NCBI GenBank assembly: GCA_963795665.1
Contig: CAWCIP010000005.1
Coordinates: forward strand, 453,550 to 517,549
Origin: DASUPK01 sp963795665
GTDB lineage: Bacteria > Actinomycetota > Thermoleophilia > Solirubrobacterales > 70-9
Direction of reading: 5' to 3'
Length of the DNA: 64,000 nt
Part shown: positions 8,166 through 16,326 of the stretch, one piece after another
Layout of the letters: each line of letters starts with the position of its first letter
How positions within the stretch are numbered: position 1 is the first letter of the stretch
Position numbers and translations under genes: made by a program
The notes under the pieces: generated by a model
The model's input: only the letters and a program-made list of their open reading frames with translations
What the model was told of the DNA's origin: nothing
Databases searched by the model: none

Positions 8166-9269
8166 GTGGCGGGCAGGGGGGTCGATCCGGCGCGGCTGGC
8201 GAGGCTGCGGGCCGCGACCCAGCTGATCCACCGCCCCGCCTCGGCGCGAGACCCGGCCGAGATCGCCCGCTCGATCGCCGGCGCGCAGGCCCAGGACGTC
8301 TACGCCGGGCCGCTCACCTTCCGGTCGCGGAGCCGCAGCCTGACGGCCGCCGACATCACGCGGGCGCGGACCGAGGAGCGCTCGCTGCTCCGCACCTGGG
8401 TGATGCGCAAGACCATCCACCTGATCCCGGCCGACGATGCAGGCTGGTGGCTGCCGCTGTTCGAGCCGGGGATAGCGAACTGGTCGGCGAGGCGGCTCGA
8501 GCAGCTCGGTCATTCCGCGCGCGAAGCAGGAGAGAGCCCTGGCGGCGATTGGGCGTGCCCTCGCCGAGCGAGGGCCCGCTGACGCGATCCGAGGCGAGGG
8601 CAAGGGTCGGCTCCGCGGGCATCGAGCTCAATACGCAGACGGGCATGCACGTTCGCGCTCTCCGCCGTGGTCACGGGGATCGCCTGCCTCGGCCCGGATC
8701 GCGGCAAGACCACCTGCCTGGTTCGCCGCGAGGACTGGCTCGGCAAGCCGCCGGCGTTCGATCGCGACCGTGCGCTGGCGGAGCTTGCACGCCGCTACCT
8801 GGGGGCGCTTCGGGCCGGCGAGCGACCGCGACTTCGCCTACTGGTCCGGCCTGCCGCTGCGCGACGTCCGCGCCGGACTCGACGTCGATCTCCGGGGAGA
8901 TCGAGGAGGTGCGAGTGCGGGGAGCAGAGGATGCTCGCGATCCGAGGCGGGCTGCCCCGGCTTCCCGCGACCGGACAGGTGCGGCTGCTTGGGAACTTCG
9001 ACACCTACCTGCTCGGCTGGAAGGACCGCGGATTCTCGGTTGCCGGCGAGCACGCGATGCACGTCAAGGAAGGGGGAGGCGGCTGGATCCGCCCGGTGAT
9101 CCTCGAGGACGGGATCGTCGTCGGCGGCTGGCGCTCCTCGCGGAAGGGCGGTCGTCTGGAGATCACGCTCAACCTGCCGAGGGCCGAGCGAGAGCGGCTG
9201 GGCGCGAAGATCGATGCCGAGGTCGCCGACATCGCGCGCTTCGAGGGTATGGAGGCAACGATCGTCTGA
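8166..9269 (+). pseudogene. Winged-helix DNA-binding-domain protein (AlkZ-like family) with six +1 frameshifts
   Basis: Read through all three frames, the segment gives one collinear protein of the DNA-glycosylase-like winged-helix family (HTH_42, AlkZ-like). Order: IHRPASARDPAEIARSIAGA and QAQDVYAG, RTWVMRKTIHLIPADDAGW, LTRSEARARVGSAG, VVTGIACLGPDRGKTTCLV, YLGAFGPASDRDFAYW, LPATGQVRLLGNFDTYLLG and MHVKEGGGGWIRPVILEDG. Frame changes fall near 8530, 8576, 8662, 8810, 8885 and 8920, and each is cured by removing one base. The total minus six gives 366 codons, the family's normal size. Six same-direction insertions with no other damage look more like sequence error than decay. The GTG start has GGAGGG before it. 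Confidence 0.8.
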
Positions 9270-9337
9270 CCCAACTACCATCCCGCGCCGCAAGGTTGGG
9301 GAGGAGTCACAACGACTCAAGGAGACCGACTCAAACG

Positions 9338-9853
9338 ATGAGCGACGAGAACCACCAGCTGACGACGGATCAGGCCGAGCGAGAGGCCTCGGGCGCGCAC
9401 GAGTACGGGCGCTACCTGGAGGAGTTCGAGGTCGGGGCCGTCTACAAGCACTGGCCCGCGAAGACGATCACCGAGTCAGAGGACCACCTCTTCTGCCTGC
9501 TGACGATGAACCATCATCCGCTGCACCTCAACGACGTCTACGCGTCCGAGTCACAGCAGGGCAAGAACGTGGTGGCGGGACCGTACGTCTACTCGCTGAT
9601 CTTCGGGATGACCGTGAACGACGTTTCCGGCAAGGCAATCGCCAACCTAGCAACCGACGAGCTCAGCCACCCGAACCCGGTCTTCCACGGCGACACGCTG
9701 TTCGTCGAGTCCGAGGTGCTCGAGGTCCGTCCGTCCGAGTCGAAGCCGGACCGCGGGGTTGTCAAGGTCCATACTCGTGCCTACAACCAGGACGGCACGC
9801 TCGTGGCCGAGTTCAAACGGGCGGTGCTGGTCCCGCGCAAGAACCCCGGCTAG
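9338..9853 (+). CDS. MaoC-family hydratase, candidate mesaconyl-CoA hydratase
   Basis: 171 residues, one hot-dog hydratase domain. The R-hydratase-like elements are YLEEFEVGAVYKHWPAKTIT, a variant hydratase loop DHLFCLLTMNHHPLHLNDVY (with the Asp/His pair), VVAGPYVYSLIFGM, and NPVFHGDTLFVESEVLE. An AAGGAGA site lies 12 bases before the ATG. In the ethylmalonyl-CoA pathway mesaconyl-CoA hydratase is a MaoC-type protein, and this is the only MaoC in the cluster. Known pathway enzymes can be larger double-domain proteins, so the exact reaction is inferred. Confidence 0.85.
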   Translation: MSDENHQLTTDQAEREASGAHEYGRYLEEFEVGAVYKHWPAKTITESEDHLFCLLTMNHHPLHLNDVYASESQQGKNVVAGPYVYSLIFGMTVNDVSGKAIANLATDELSHPNPVFHGDTLFVESEVLEVRPSESKPDRGVVKVHTRAYNQDGTLVAEFKRAVLVPRKNPG

Positions 9854-9861
9854 GAGGAGAG

Positions 9862-10050
9862 ATGGTCAACTTCAGAAGGCTTACCGACCAGGCCAAGAAG
9901 CTGGTCGACAAGCGCGGCGGTACCGACGCGCTCAAGGAGGACGCGGAGGAGCTCAAGGACATCGCGGGCGGCAAGGGGAGCCTCAAGGACAAGGCGAAGT
10001 CAGCCGGCGAGGCGATCAAGGACCCGGGAAAGCCCGGCCCAGATCAGTGA
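9862..10050 (+). CDS. Small basic/acidic helical protein, Rv0909/MT0933 antitoxin-like
   Basis: 62 residues, with strong AGGAGGAGAG immediately upstream. It is Lys/Asp/Gly-rich and helical (LTDQAKKLVDKRGG, LKEDAEELKDIAGG, LKDKAKSAGEAIKD), resembling the small MT0933/Rv0909 family and CsbD-like proteins. No toxin partner is adjacent, so an antitoxin role is not supported by context. It follows the MaoC gene by 8 bases and its end overlaps the converging gene by 7 bases. Confidence 0.6.
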   Translation: MVNFRRLTDQAKKLVDKRGGTDALKEDAEELKDIAGGKGSLKDKAKSAGEAIKDPGKPGPDQ

Positions 10051-10619
10051 GCTTCGTCCGGCGCGTGCGCCGGAGGCCGTGACTCCTCGGCCAGCGAGGT
10101 GATCTCGAGGACGCCTCGCGAGGCCTCCTCCAGCACCTCCGTCGCCTCCTCGGGCGAGCGCGCGTAGAGCTCGACCAGCAGGTGGACGATGATCCGCTCC
10201 TCGTCGTGCTTGTGGAAGCGCACGTGGGTGAAGAACTCCCTGGTCCCGGCCTCGCCGAATGCGCCGTAGGTGAGTGACTCGGCCGCCTCGGGCCCGGAGC
10301 AGCTCTCGACCTGGTCCTGGTCCACCGTGACCGTGCACGAGGCGACCCACGGCGTGCCGACCACCATCCGCTCCCAGCGGTCCTCAACGGGGACCACCTT
10401 GTCGTCCTGGATCGTCAGGTGGGGCTGGTCGTGCAGGCAGCGCAGGCACTGGACGACGGCCTCCTGCACCTCGTCGAGGCGCTCGGAAGGCTCGCCGCTG
10501 TCGGGGTCGATGCGCAGGATGGCGTCGTAGTGCAGCTGCACCTCGAGGTCCCGGGCCCAGCAGCGGTAGCAGCGGAGCCAGGAGCTGCGGTCGCCGTTCA
10601 GCTCCGGGTCGTTCATCAC
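10044..10619 (-). CDS. Conserved-looking cysteine-rich protein coupled to ethylmalonyl-CoA mutase
   Basis: 191 residues from a GTG (an ATG follows at the second codon). Two CxxC pairs, CYRC near residue 17 and CLRC near residue 58, suggest a zinc-ribbon-like N-terminal half. The rest is acidic and predicted mixed alpha/beta, with no recognised domain. The start is 2 bases after the mutase stop, so it is almost certainly translated with the mutase. A chaperone, regulator or accessory role for the B12 enzyme is possible but not shown. I do not recognise the family. Confidence 0.75.
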   Translation of the reverse strand: MMNDPELNGDRSSWLRCYRCWARDLEVQLHYDAILRIDPDSGEPSERLDEVQEAVVQCLRCLHDQPHLTIQDDKVVPVEDRWERMVVGTPWVASCTVTVDQDQVESCSGPEAAESLTYGAFGEAGTREFFTHVRFHKHDEERIIVHLLVELYARSPEEATEVLEEASRGVLEITSLAEESRPPAHAPDEAH

Positions 10620-10621
10620 GG

Positions 10622-12622
10622 TCAGGCCGGTTGCGCCGCCCGGTGGCGCTCGGCCACCAGGTCCGCGATCTCGCCCATGATCCGGTTGATCTCGAAGTCC
10701 TTGGGCGTGTAGACGCCTGCGACGCCGGACTCGCGCATGGCGGCTGCGTCGGCCGCGGGGATGATCCCGCCCACTACGACGGGGATGTCCGCGCCGTCCG
10801 CCTGCAGCAGGTCCACGACCCGCGGCACGAGCACACGGTGGGAGCCGGAGAGGATCGAGAGCCCGACCACGTCGACGTCCTCCTCCACGGCGGACTTGGC
10901 GATCTGCTCCGGGGTCAGGCGGATCCCCTGGTAGATGACCTCCATGCCGACGTCGCGCGCGCGAACGGCGATCTGCTCAGCGCCGTTCGAGTGACCGTCG
11001 AGCCCGGGCTTGCCGACCAGGATCCGGATCGGGTGCCCGATCTCCTCGGAGACCGCCTTGACGCGGTCCCGAACGCCGGCGAGCAGGTCGCCGTTGACCG
11101 ATCCGCCGGCGGCGGCCTCCGCCACCCCGGTCGGGGCGCGGTAGTCGCCGAAGACCTCCCGCAGGACGCCCGCCCACTCGCCGGTGGTGGCCCCTGCCTT
11201 GGCGGCCTCGATGGTCGCCGGCAGGATGTTGGCCGATTCGTCCCGGGCCGCCTCGGCCAGCTTCTCGAGCGCCGTGTCCACGGCGCCCTGGTCGCGCTGG
11301 GCGCGCCACTCCTCGAGGGCGGCGATTCGCTCGCGCTCGACCTCCGGATCGGGCGTCAGGATGCCGCCGTCCTCGGCCACGGTGAGCGGCGACTCCTCGG
11401 ATTCGGTGAACTCGTTCTGGCCGACCACGACGATCTCGCGGCGCTCGATCTTGGCGATGCGCTCGCGGTTCGACTCGACCAATTGGGCCTTCATGTAGGG
11501 GACCGCCTCGACGGCGCCGCCGCGCTCGGCGACCTGCTTCATCTCCGCGTCGGCACCGTCGGCGAGCTCGTCGACCAGGCCGTCCATCACCTTCGACCCC
11601 TCGAAGATGTCGGGGTAGTCGAGCAGGTCGGTCTCGTTGGCCAGGATCTGCTGGATTCGAAGGCTCCACTGCTGGTCCCAGGGGCGGGGGAGGCCGAGCG
11701 CCTCGTTCCAGGCGGGCAGCTGGATCGCGCGGGCACGGGCGTCGCGGCCGAGCGTCACCGCGAGAGCCTCGAGCACGATCCGCGGGACGTTGTTCTCGGG
11801 CTGTGACTCGGTCAGCCCGAGCGAGTTGACCTGGACGCCGTACCGCAGCCGCAGGAACTTGGGCTCCTCGACGCCGTAGCGGTTGCGCCCGATCTCCTCC
11901 CAGAGGCGGCTCATCGCCCGCAGCTTGGCGTGCTCCTCGATGAAGCGGACCCCGGCGTTGACGAAGAACGAGATGCGGCCGAAGACCTTGGGGAAGTCGT
12001 CGTCTGGGACCTGCCCGCGTGCCTTGACCTCGTCGAGGACGGCGATCGCGGTGGAGAGCGCGTAGGCGATCTCCTGGACCGGGGTCGCCCCCGCCTCCTG
12101 TAGGTGGTAGGAGCAGACGTTGATCGGGTTCCAGTTGGGGATCTCGTTGACGGTGAAGGCGACGGTGTCCGCGATCAGCCGCATCGAGGGCCCGGGCGGG
12201 AACGCGTAGGTCCCGCGCGAGAGGTACTCCTTGATGATGTCGTTCTGGGTGGTCCCGGCGAGGGCCGAACGCTCGACGCCGTTCTCCTCGGCGACCGTCG
12301 CGTAGAGGGCCAGCAGCCAGGCGGCGGTGGCGTTGATCGTCATCGAGGTGTTCATCTCGCCGAGCGGGATGCCGTCGAAGAGGGTGTGCATGTCGCCCTT
12401 GTGGGCGATCGAGACGCCGACCTTGCCGACCTCTCCCCGTGCCAGCTCCGCGTCGGGGTCGTAGCCGGTCTGCGTGGGCAGGTCGAAGGCGACGGAGAGC
12501 CCCGTCTGTCCCTTGGCGAGGTTCTTGCGATAGAGCTCGTTCGAGCGCCGGGCGTCCGAGTGGCCCGCGTACGTGCGCATGACCCAAGGGCGGTCCCGCT
12601 CGGTCAGGCGGTGCTCGCTCAT
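10622..12622 (-). CDS. ecm: Ethylmalonyl-CoA mutase (B12-dependent, MeaA)
   Basis: 666 residues. Interconverts (2R)-ethylmalonyl-CoA and (2S)-methylsuccinyl-CoA using adenosylcobalamin. The N-terminal catalytic barrel has the Ecm-type segments RPWVMRTYAGHS, NLAKGQTGLSVAFDLPTQTG, MNTSMTINATAAWLLALY and IIKEYLSRGTYAFPPGPSMR. The C-terminal cobalamin domain has the D-x-H-x-x-G motif (LDGHSNG, near residue 540) followed by GLSILSGSH and VVVGGIIP. Single-chain architecture and sequence match Ecm/MeaA rather than the MutA/MutB pair. The ATG gives MSEHRLTERDRPW. It is transcribed with the Cys-rich downstream gene. Confidence 0.93.
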   Translation of the reverse strand: MSEHRLTERDRPWVMRTYAGHSDARRSNELYRKNLAKGQTGLSVAFDLPTQTGYDPDAELARGEVGKVGVSIAHKGDMHTLFDGIPLGEMNTSMTINATAAWLLALYATVAEENGVERSALAGTTQNDIIKEYLSRGTYAFPPGPSMRLIADTVAFTVNEIPNWNPINVCSYHLQEAGATPVQEIAYALSTAIAVLDEVKARGQVPDDDFPKVFGRISFFVNAGVRFIEEHAKLRAMSRLWEEIGRNRYGVEEPKFLRLRYGVQVNSLGLTESQPENNVPRIVLEALAVTLGRDARARAIQLPAWNEALGLPRPWDQQWSLRIQQILANETDLLDYPDIFEGSKVMDGLVDELADGADAEMKQVAERGGAVEAVPYMKAQLVESNRERIAKIERREIVVVGQNEFTESEESPLTVAEDGGILTPDPEVERERIAALEEWRAQRDQGAVDTALEKLAEAARDESANILPATIEAAKAGATTGEWAGVLREVFGDYRAPTGVAEAAAGGSVNGDLLAGVRDRVKAVSEEIGHPIRILVGKPGLDGHSNGAEQIAVRARDVGMEVIYQGIRLTPEQIAKSAVEEDVDVVGLSILSGSHRVLVPRVVDLLQADGADIPVVVGGIIPAADAAAMRESGVAGVYTPKDFEINRIMGEIADLVAERHRAAQPA

Positions 12623-12733
12623 GCCCTCATGGTAAGCGCCCGGTAAATCCAGACCGCGGGAGAACCGCTCCGACCGGCGCTGCCGGGTGTTCTTGCAATT
12701 TCCGGTACGCCTCACGGCTACATTCACGCCCGG

Positions 12734-13436
12734 ATGCGAACGAAGCTGACAGCCCTGCTCGTCATGGGCGCCGCCCTCGCGGCCGGCGCCGTCGCTCACG
12801 CGGCCCCGATCCCGGTTGCGGTCTACTCGTTCCAGAGCCAGGACGACGTCAACGCCTTCCAGAAGGTCTTCGGCCCGGGCTGCAAGCGGAAATGGGCCGG
12901 GAACCAGAGGCTGGGCCTCGGCGTCGGCAAGAAGACCAGCTCCTGCGTCTATCGCAGCTCGGTCGTGGGTGACTCGAGCGACGCCAGGTCCGACCAGGGG
13001 ATGGTCGCGACGACCACCGTTACCGGAGGCTCGAAGAAACTGCAAAAGAAGTCCTTCGTGGGGGTCGGCGTGCGGCGCAGCGACAGCGCCGGGTACGTGC
13101 TGCGGGTCCTCCCGAACCAGAACAAGTGGCAGTACTTCCGGGACCCGAAGGGTGCTGCCGGCCCGAAGCTGGTTTCCTCCGGCGCCGGCAACGTTCATCA
13201 AGGTGGGGTCGAAGCCGAACGTCGTCGCGATCCGTGCCTTCTCCTTCGGTGGCACGACCACCAGCGTGATCGGCTCGGTCAACGGGCATGGCGTCGTTTC
13301 CACGGTCGACTCCGGCTCGGACCAGCCCGATGGACGCCAGACCGTGGTCACCTCGGGCGTCAAGGGGAAGGGTGCGGGCGTCGGCGTGGTGGGCTTCTTC
13401 GACAACGTCACGGTGCAGGTGCCGAACCCGTTCTAG
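12734..13436 (+). pseudogene. Secreted beta-rich protein, frame broken once near 13190
   Basis: Encodes an N-terminal signal peptide (MRTKLTALLVMGAALAAG, cleaved near AHA), then a beta-rich domain like the concanavalin/LamG-type secreted proteins: VAVYSFQSQDDVNAFQKVFG, GVGVRRSDSAGYVLRVLPNQ. At 13190-13191 (a CAACG word) the frame moves by +1. Removing one A restores GAGTFIKVGSKPNVVAIRAF and ends with VVGFFDNVTVQVPNPF. The corrected protein would have 233 residues. Family function unknown; binding of extracellular material is plausible. Divergent from the mutase gene, with 111 bp shared upstream. Confidence 0.75.
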
Positions 13437-13485
13437 GGCACGGAATTTCCCCGCGGCCCGCGTGCGATCCTCTACCTTGCGCCGG

Positions 13486-13776
13486 GTGGCCACGACCACG
13501 GTTGAGCGCCCCAAGTCAGCCGGTCCCGAGGAGGGATTGGGCGGAAATTGGCTCGTGATCGTCCTCAACGACGACCACAACACCTTCGATCACGTTGCGA
13601 AGACGCTGTCCAGCGTGATCCCCGGCGTCTCGCTGGATGGCGGCTACCGGTTCGCCGACACGATCCACAGCCGCGGCAAGGCGGCCGTCTGGACCGGCCC
13701 CCGAGAGCCGGCGGAGCTCTACTGGGAGCAGCTGCAGGGAGCGGGGCTCACCATGGCTCCGCTCGAGCAGCACTAG
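13486..13776 (+). CDS. clpS: ATP-dependent Clp protease adaptor ClpS
   Basis: 96 residues from a GTG; a TTG nine bases upstream is an alternative. ClpS delivers N-degron substrates to ClpA/ClpC. The binding-pocket segment NDDHNTFDHVAKTL matches the ClpS core NDD-x-N-T, and the pocket His is in ADTIHSRGKAAVWTGPREPAEL. The N-terminal extension VATTTVERPKSAGPEEG is flexible, as usual. The stop is followed by a 45-bp gap made entirely of the palindromic repeat, then the converging stop of the next gene. Confidence 0.93.
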   Translation: MATTTVERPKSAGPEEGLGGNWLVIVLNDDHNTFDHVAKTLSSVIPGVSLDGGYRFADTIHSRGKAAVWTGPREPAELYWEQLQGAGLTMAPLEQH

Positions 13777-13821
13777 GGACGGCTTCGCCACAAACGGCGG
13801 CCACAAACACCGCCGCCGGAT
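13777..13821. repeat. Dispersed palindromic repeat, copy 1 (longest form)
   Basis: Core 13796-13820: stem GGCGGC, loop CACAAACACC, stem GCCGCC, then GGA. The left arm adds GGCTTCGCCACAAAC, so the word GCCACAAAC (GTTTGTGGC on the minus strand) occurs twice. The element fills the whole gap between the clpS stop and the opposing stop at 13822-13824. It would form a hairpin on either strand, so a two-way terminator role is plausible. Confidence 0.8.
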
Positions 13822-14587
13822 CTATTTCTTCGGCGCGTCCTGAACGAGGGTGTTGTTGCCCGCCCCGCCGTTGAGGCGGTCCTTGCCGGGACCGCCGATC
13901 AGCTGATCGGGGCCGGCAGCGCCGAAGAGGCGGTCCATGCCGGCGCCACCACCGAGCAGGTCGGCTCCGGGGCCGCCCAAGAGGACGTCGTCTCCCTGCG
14001 TTCCCACTGAGCAGGTCGTCGTCGGCGCCGGCGTTGAGCTTGTCGTTGCCCGAGTTGCCGAGCAGGATGTCCCTGCCGAACCCGGAGGCGGCGCTGTCGT
14101 TTCCGCTTCCTCCCTGGAGGCTGTCGCGGAGGCGGCCTCCGGTCATGTGATCGTCACCCGAGCCGCCCAGCACCAGGTTGAAGGCGGACTTGCCGCCGAT
14201 GTAGCGGTCGTTGCCCGGCCCGAGGTCGCCCGCGGCACCGGTGCCGTGTCCAAAACCACCTGGGATGTCGCGCTGGCCGAAGCCGTTGTCGGGGCCGACG
14301 GCCGAGAGCCGGACCCGGTCGTTGCCGCCGCCGGTGACGGCGTCGACCTCGGAGACCTTCGCGCAGGCGACGCTGCCAGTGCGCGGATTCTTTCCGTTCA
14401 CCTTGACCAGCCCGCCGCTGCAGACGACGAGGATGTTGTCGGGCCCCTTGCCGCCCGTGATCCTGAGCAGCCCCCCGCTGAGCGAGGAGCGCACCTTGGC
14501 CTGGGCAGCGCCGGGGCCCACAAGCAGGGCAGCCGCCACAGCGGCGAGCAGGGCGAGGCGCACTGGTGGGCGATGGGCGAGCGTCAT
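13822..14587 (-). pseudogene. Secreted RTX/hemolysin-type calcium-binding repeat protein, frame broken near 14001
   Basis: Starts with a signal peptide (LALLAAVAAALLVGPGAAQA) and continues with glycine-aspartate nonapeptides such as GGKGPDNI, GGSGDDHMTGG, GGSGNDSA and GNSGNDKLNAGADDDLL, which form Ca2+-binding parallel beta rolls. At 14001-14002 an extra base shifts the frame; removing one A restores the repeats GTQGDDVLLGGPGADLLGG through GGAGNNTLVQDAPKK to the stop. The corrected length is about 254 residues, small for an RTX protein. Likely exported and surface-associated; no type I secretion genes are nearby. Confidence 0.78.
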
Positions 14588-14654
14588 CGAGGCAATAGAA
14601 GGAACACGCGATGGATCGGGAAGTAGCTGCCCCTGGGGCAGCGGCTCGCGGCGC

Positions 14655-14963
14655 CTACTCGCCCGCGATCAGCGTGTGCCAGACCGGGAGCACGGGCTTG
14701 TTGAAGTAGTTGACGGCGCTCTCGCGCATCGCCGAGACCTCATCGGAGTACCAGTAGCGCTCGAAGTCGGCATGGTCATCCCAGACGGATGCCTGGCGGA
14801 AGTGGAGCGGGTCCTCCTCATTTCGCGTCAGGGACCAGCCCTTGGCGCCGAAGGACATCGCCCGCGCCGCGGCCGGCTCCCAGATCTCGTACCAGCGCTC
14901 GGCCCGGAAGGGGTGGATGTGCCATTCGATGTAGACGATCTCCAGTGCGCCGTTGTCGCTCAC
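14655..14963 (-). CDS. Small NIPSNAP/ABM-like protein coupled to crotonyl-CoA carboxylase/reductase
   Basis: 102 residues from a GTG that overlaps the ccr stop (GTGA), giving strict translational coupling. Segments VYIEWHIHPFRAERWYEIWE, MSFGAKGWSLTRNEEDPLHF and RQASVWDDHADFERYWYSDE look like a small ferredoxin-like alpha/beta barrel of the NIPSNAP/ABM/EthD type. No known ethylmalonyl-CoA pathway protein has this fold, so its job beside Ccr is unknown. Confidence 0.75.
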   Translation of the reverse strand: MSDNGALEIVYIEWHIHPFRAERWYEIWEPAAARAMSFGAKGWSLTRNEEDPLHFRQASVWDDHADFERYWYSDEVSAMRESAVNYFNKPVLPVWHTLIAGE

Positions 14964-16216
14964 GCGCCGACCTCTGCCCGGATCGCCCCGGGGCCGTCCT
15001 CCGTCTTGCCCTCGTCCTCGTCCTCGGCGCCGACGAGAATGGAGATCTTGCCGAGGTGCTTGTTCTCGTGCAGAAGCTGGTGCGCTTCGGCCACGCCGTC
15101 GAAGCCCATCACCTGCCAGAGGACCGGCTGGATCTTGCCCTCCGCCATCAGCTGGTTCGCCCGCATGCACTCGTACGCATTGGCGAAATGGGAGCCGATG
15201 ATCTGCTTCTGGCGCATCCACAGGTAGCGCACGTCGAAGTCGAGCGTGTAGCCGGAGGTCGCGCCGCAGATCACGACCTTGCCGAACGGCTTCACGACGA
15301 AGACCGAGGTGGGGAAGGTGGCCTGGCCGACGTGCTCGAAGACGATGTCGGGAGAGTCGCCGAGGATCTCCTTGACCCGCTTGGCGAAGCCGCGCGACTC
15401 CTTGAACCGGGCCTTCTCCTGGTCGGGCGTCTCGCCGCCCTTGCGCATCATCCCCGCGAACTCGTTGCGGTTGATGTAGTCGACGGCGCCGAGGCGCTTG
15501 ACCAGCTCGCCCTTCTCGTCCGACGAGACGACGCCGACGGCGTTCGCGCCGGCCGCCTTGCACAGCTGGGTCGCGAAGACGCCGAGGCCGCCCGCCGCGC
15601 CCCAGATCAAGACGTTGTGACCGGCCTGGAGCTTGCACTGGTCGATCAGCATCCGGTACGCGGTGAAGTAGGTGAGGCCGTAGGCCGAGGACTCCGCCCA
15701 CGAGAGGTTCTGCGGCTTGGGCAGCAGCTGCTGGGCCTGAACCTTCGTGAACTGGGCGAAGGAGCCCCAGGTCGTCTCGTAGCCCCAGATCATCTGGCTG
15801 GGCGCGGCCAGCGGGTCGAGCCCATGCACCTCGACGTCCTCGTAGGAGGCCTGGTTGCAGTGGATCACGACCTCGTCGCCGGGCTTCCACTTGGTGACGC
15901 CCTCGCCGACCTTCCAGACCACCCCGGAGGCGTCGGAGCCGCCGATGTGATGGCCGTACTCCTCGTGGTCGCCGTAGCCGAAGACGGAGACGGGCTTGCC
16001 GAGGGCGGCCCAGACGTTGTTGAAGTTGACGCCCGCCGCCATCACGCGGACGATGACCTCGAAGGCGCCGGGCTCCGGCACCTCGATCTCCTCCACCTGG
16101 AAGGCGTCCTTGGGCTCGCCCTCGCGCTCGGGGCGGATGACCCAGGCGGCCATCTTCTCGGGCAGCTCGCCCGGCTGGACATCGAGCTTGGATACGTCGG
16201 CGATCTCTACGGCCAA
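14960..16216 (-). CDS. ccr: Crotonyl-CoA carboxylase/reductase
   Basis: About 418 residues from a TTG preceded by GGGAG; a TTG at 16261 in the same frame is the other candidate. It reductively carboxylates crotonyl-CoA with NADPH and CO2 to ethylmalonyl-CoA, the defining step of the EMC pathway. The CO2-binding Asn lies in AGVNFNNVWAALG (residues 61-73), the following pocket in IWGYETTWGSFAQF holds the conserved Glu, and the catalytic His is in IIGSHFANAYE. The nucleotide loop is IWGAAGGLGVFATQ. DVRYLWMRQKQ and GSDASGVVWKVGEG are Ccr hallmarks that separate it from ordinary quinone reductases. VFEHVG replaces the more usual VFEHPG. Confidence 0.95.
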   Translation of the reverse strand: MAVEIADVSKLDVQPGELPEKMAAWVIRPEREGEPKDAFQVEEIEVPEPGAFEVIVRVMAAGVNFNNVWAALGKPVSVFGYGDHEEYGHHIGGSDASGVVWKVGEGVTKWKPGDEVVIHCNQASYEDVEVHGLDPLAAPSQMIWGYETTWGSFAQFTKVQAQQLLPKPQNLSWAESSAYGLTYFTAYRMLIDQCKLQAGHNVLIWGAAGGLGVFATQLCKAAGANAVGVVSSDEKGELVKRLGAVDYINRNEFAGMMRKGGETPDQEKARFKESRGFAKRVKEILGDSPDIVFEHVGQATFPTSVFVVKPFGKVVICGATSGYTLDFDVRYLWMRQKQIIGSHFANAYECMRANQLMAEGKIQPVLWQVMGFDGVAEAHQLLHENKHLGKISILVGAEDEDEGKTEDGPGAIRAEVGA

Positions 16217-16326
16217 TGTGACTCCCGCGTTGGTGGTCCTGGACGCGTGGATCGTAGTCAACGGGGCGCAAGACGCGTTGCCCCTCCGGCTTGCCGTCCG
16301 CCGCGCGGACTACGTTGAAAAGTCGG

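Noticed and set aside
8166..9269. Programmed +1 frameshifting as an explanation for the winged-helix gene
   Set aside because: Six shifts with no common slippery codon or stop signal at the sites; sequencing or assembly error is simpler.
9862..10050. Toxin-antitoxin module at the MT0933-like gene
   Set aside because: No partner toxin gene flanks it; the neighbours are a MaoC hydratase and a mutase accessory gene.
13196..13480. Long alternative frames through GC-rich genes, many with Arg/Ala-rich protein
   Set aside because: High GC leaves all six frames open; these frames have Arg/Ala/Gly-rich composition and overlap well supported genes.
13822..14587. Type I secretion operon around the calcium-binding repeat protein
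   Set aside because: No ABC exporter or membrane-fusion protein is nearby and the protein has a normal Sec-type signal peptide.
14960..16216. Ccr as part of a polyketide gene cluster
   Set aside because: No polyketide synthase, acyltransferase or acyl-carrier gene is in the window; the EMC enzymes around it explain its presence.
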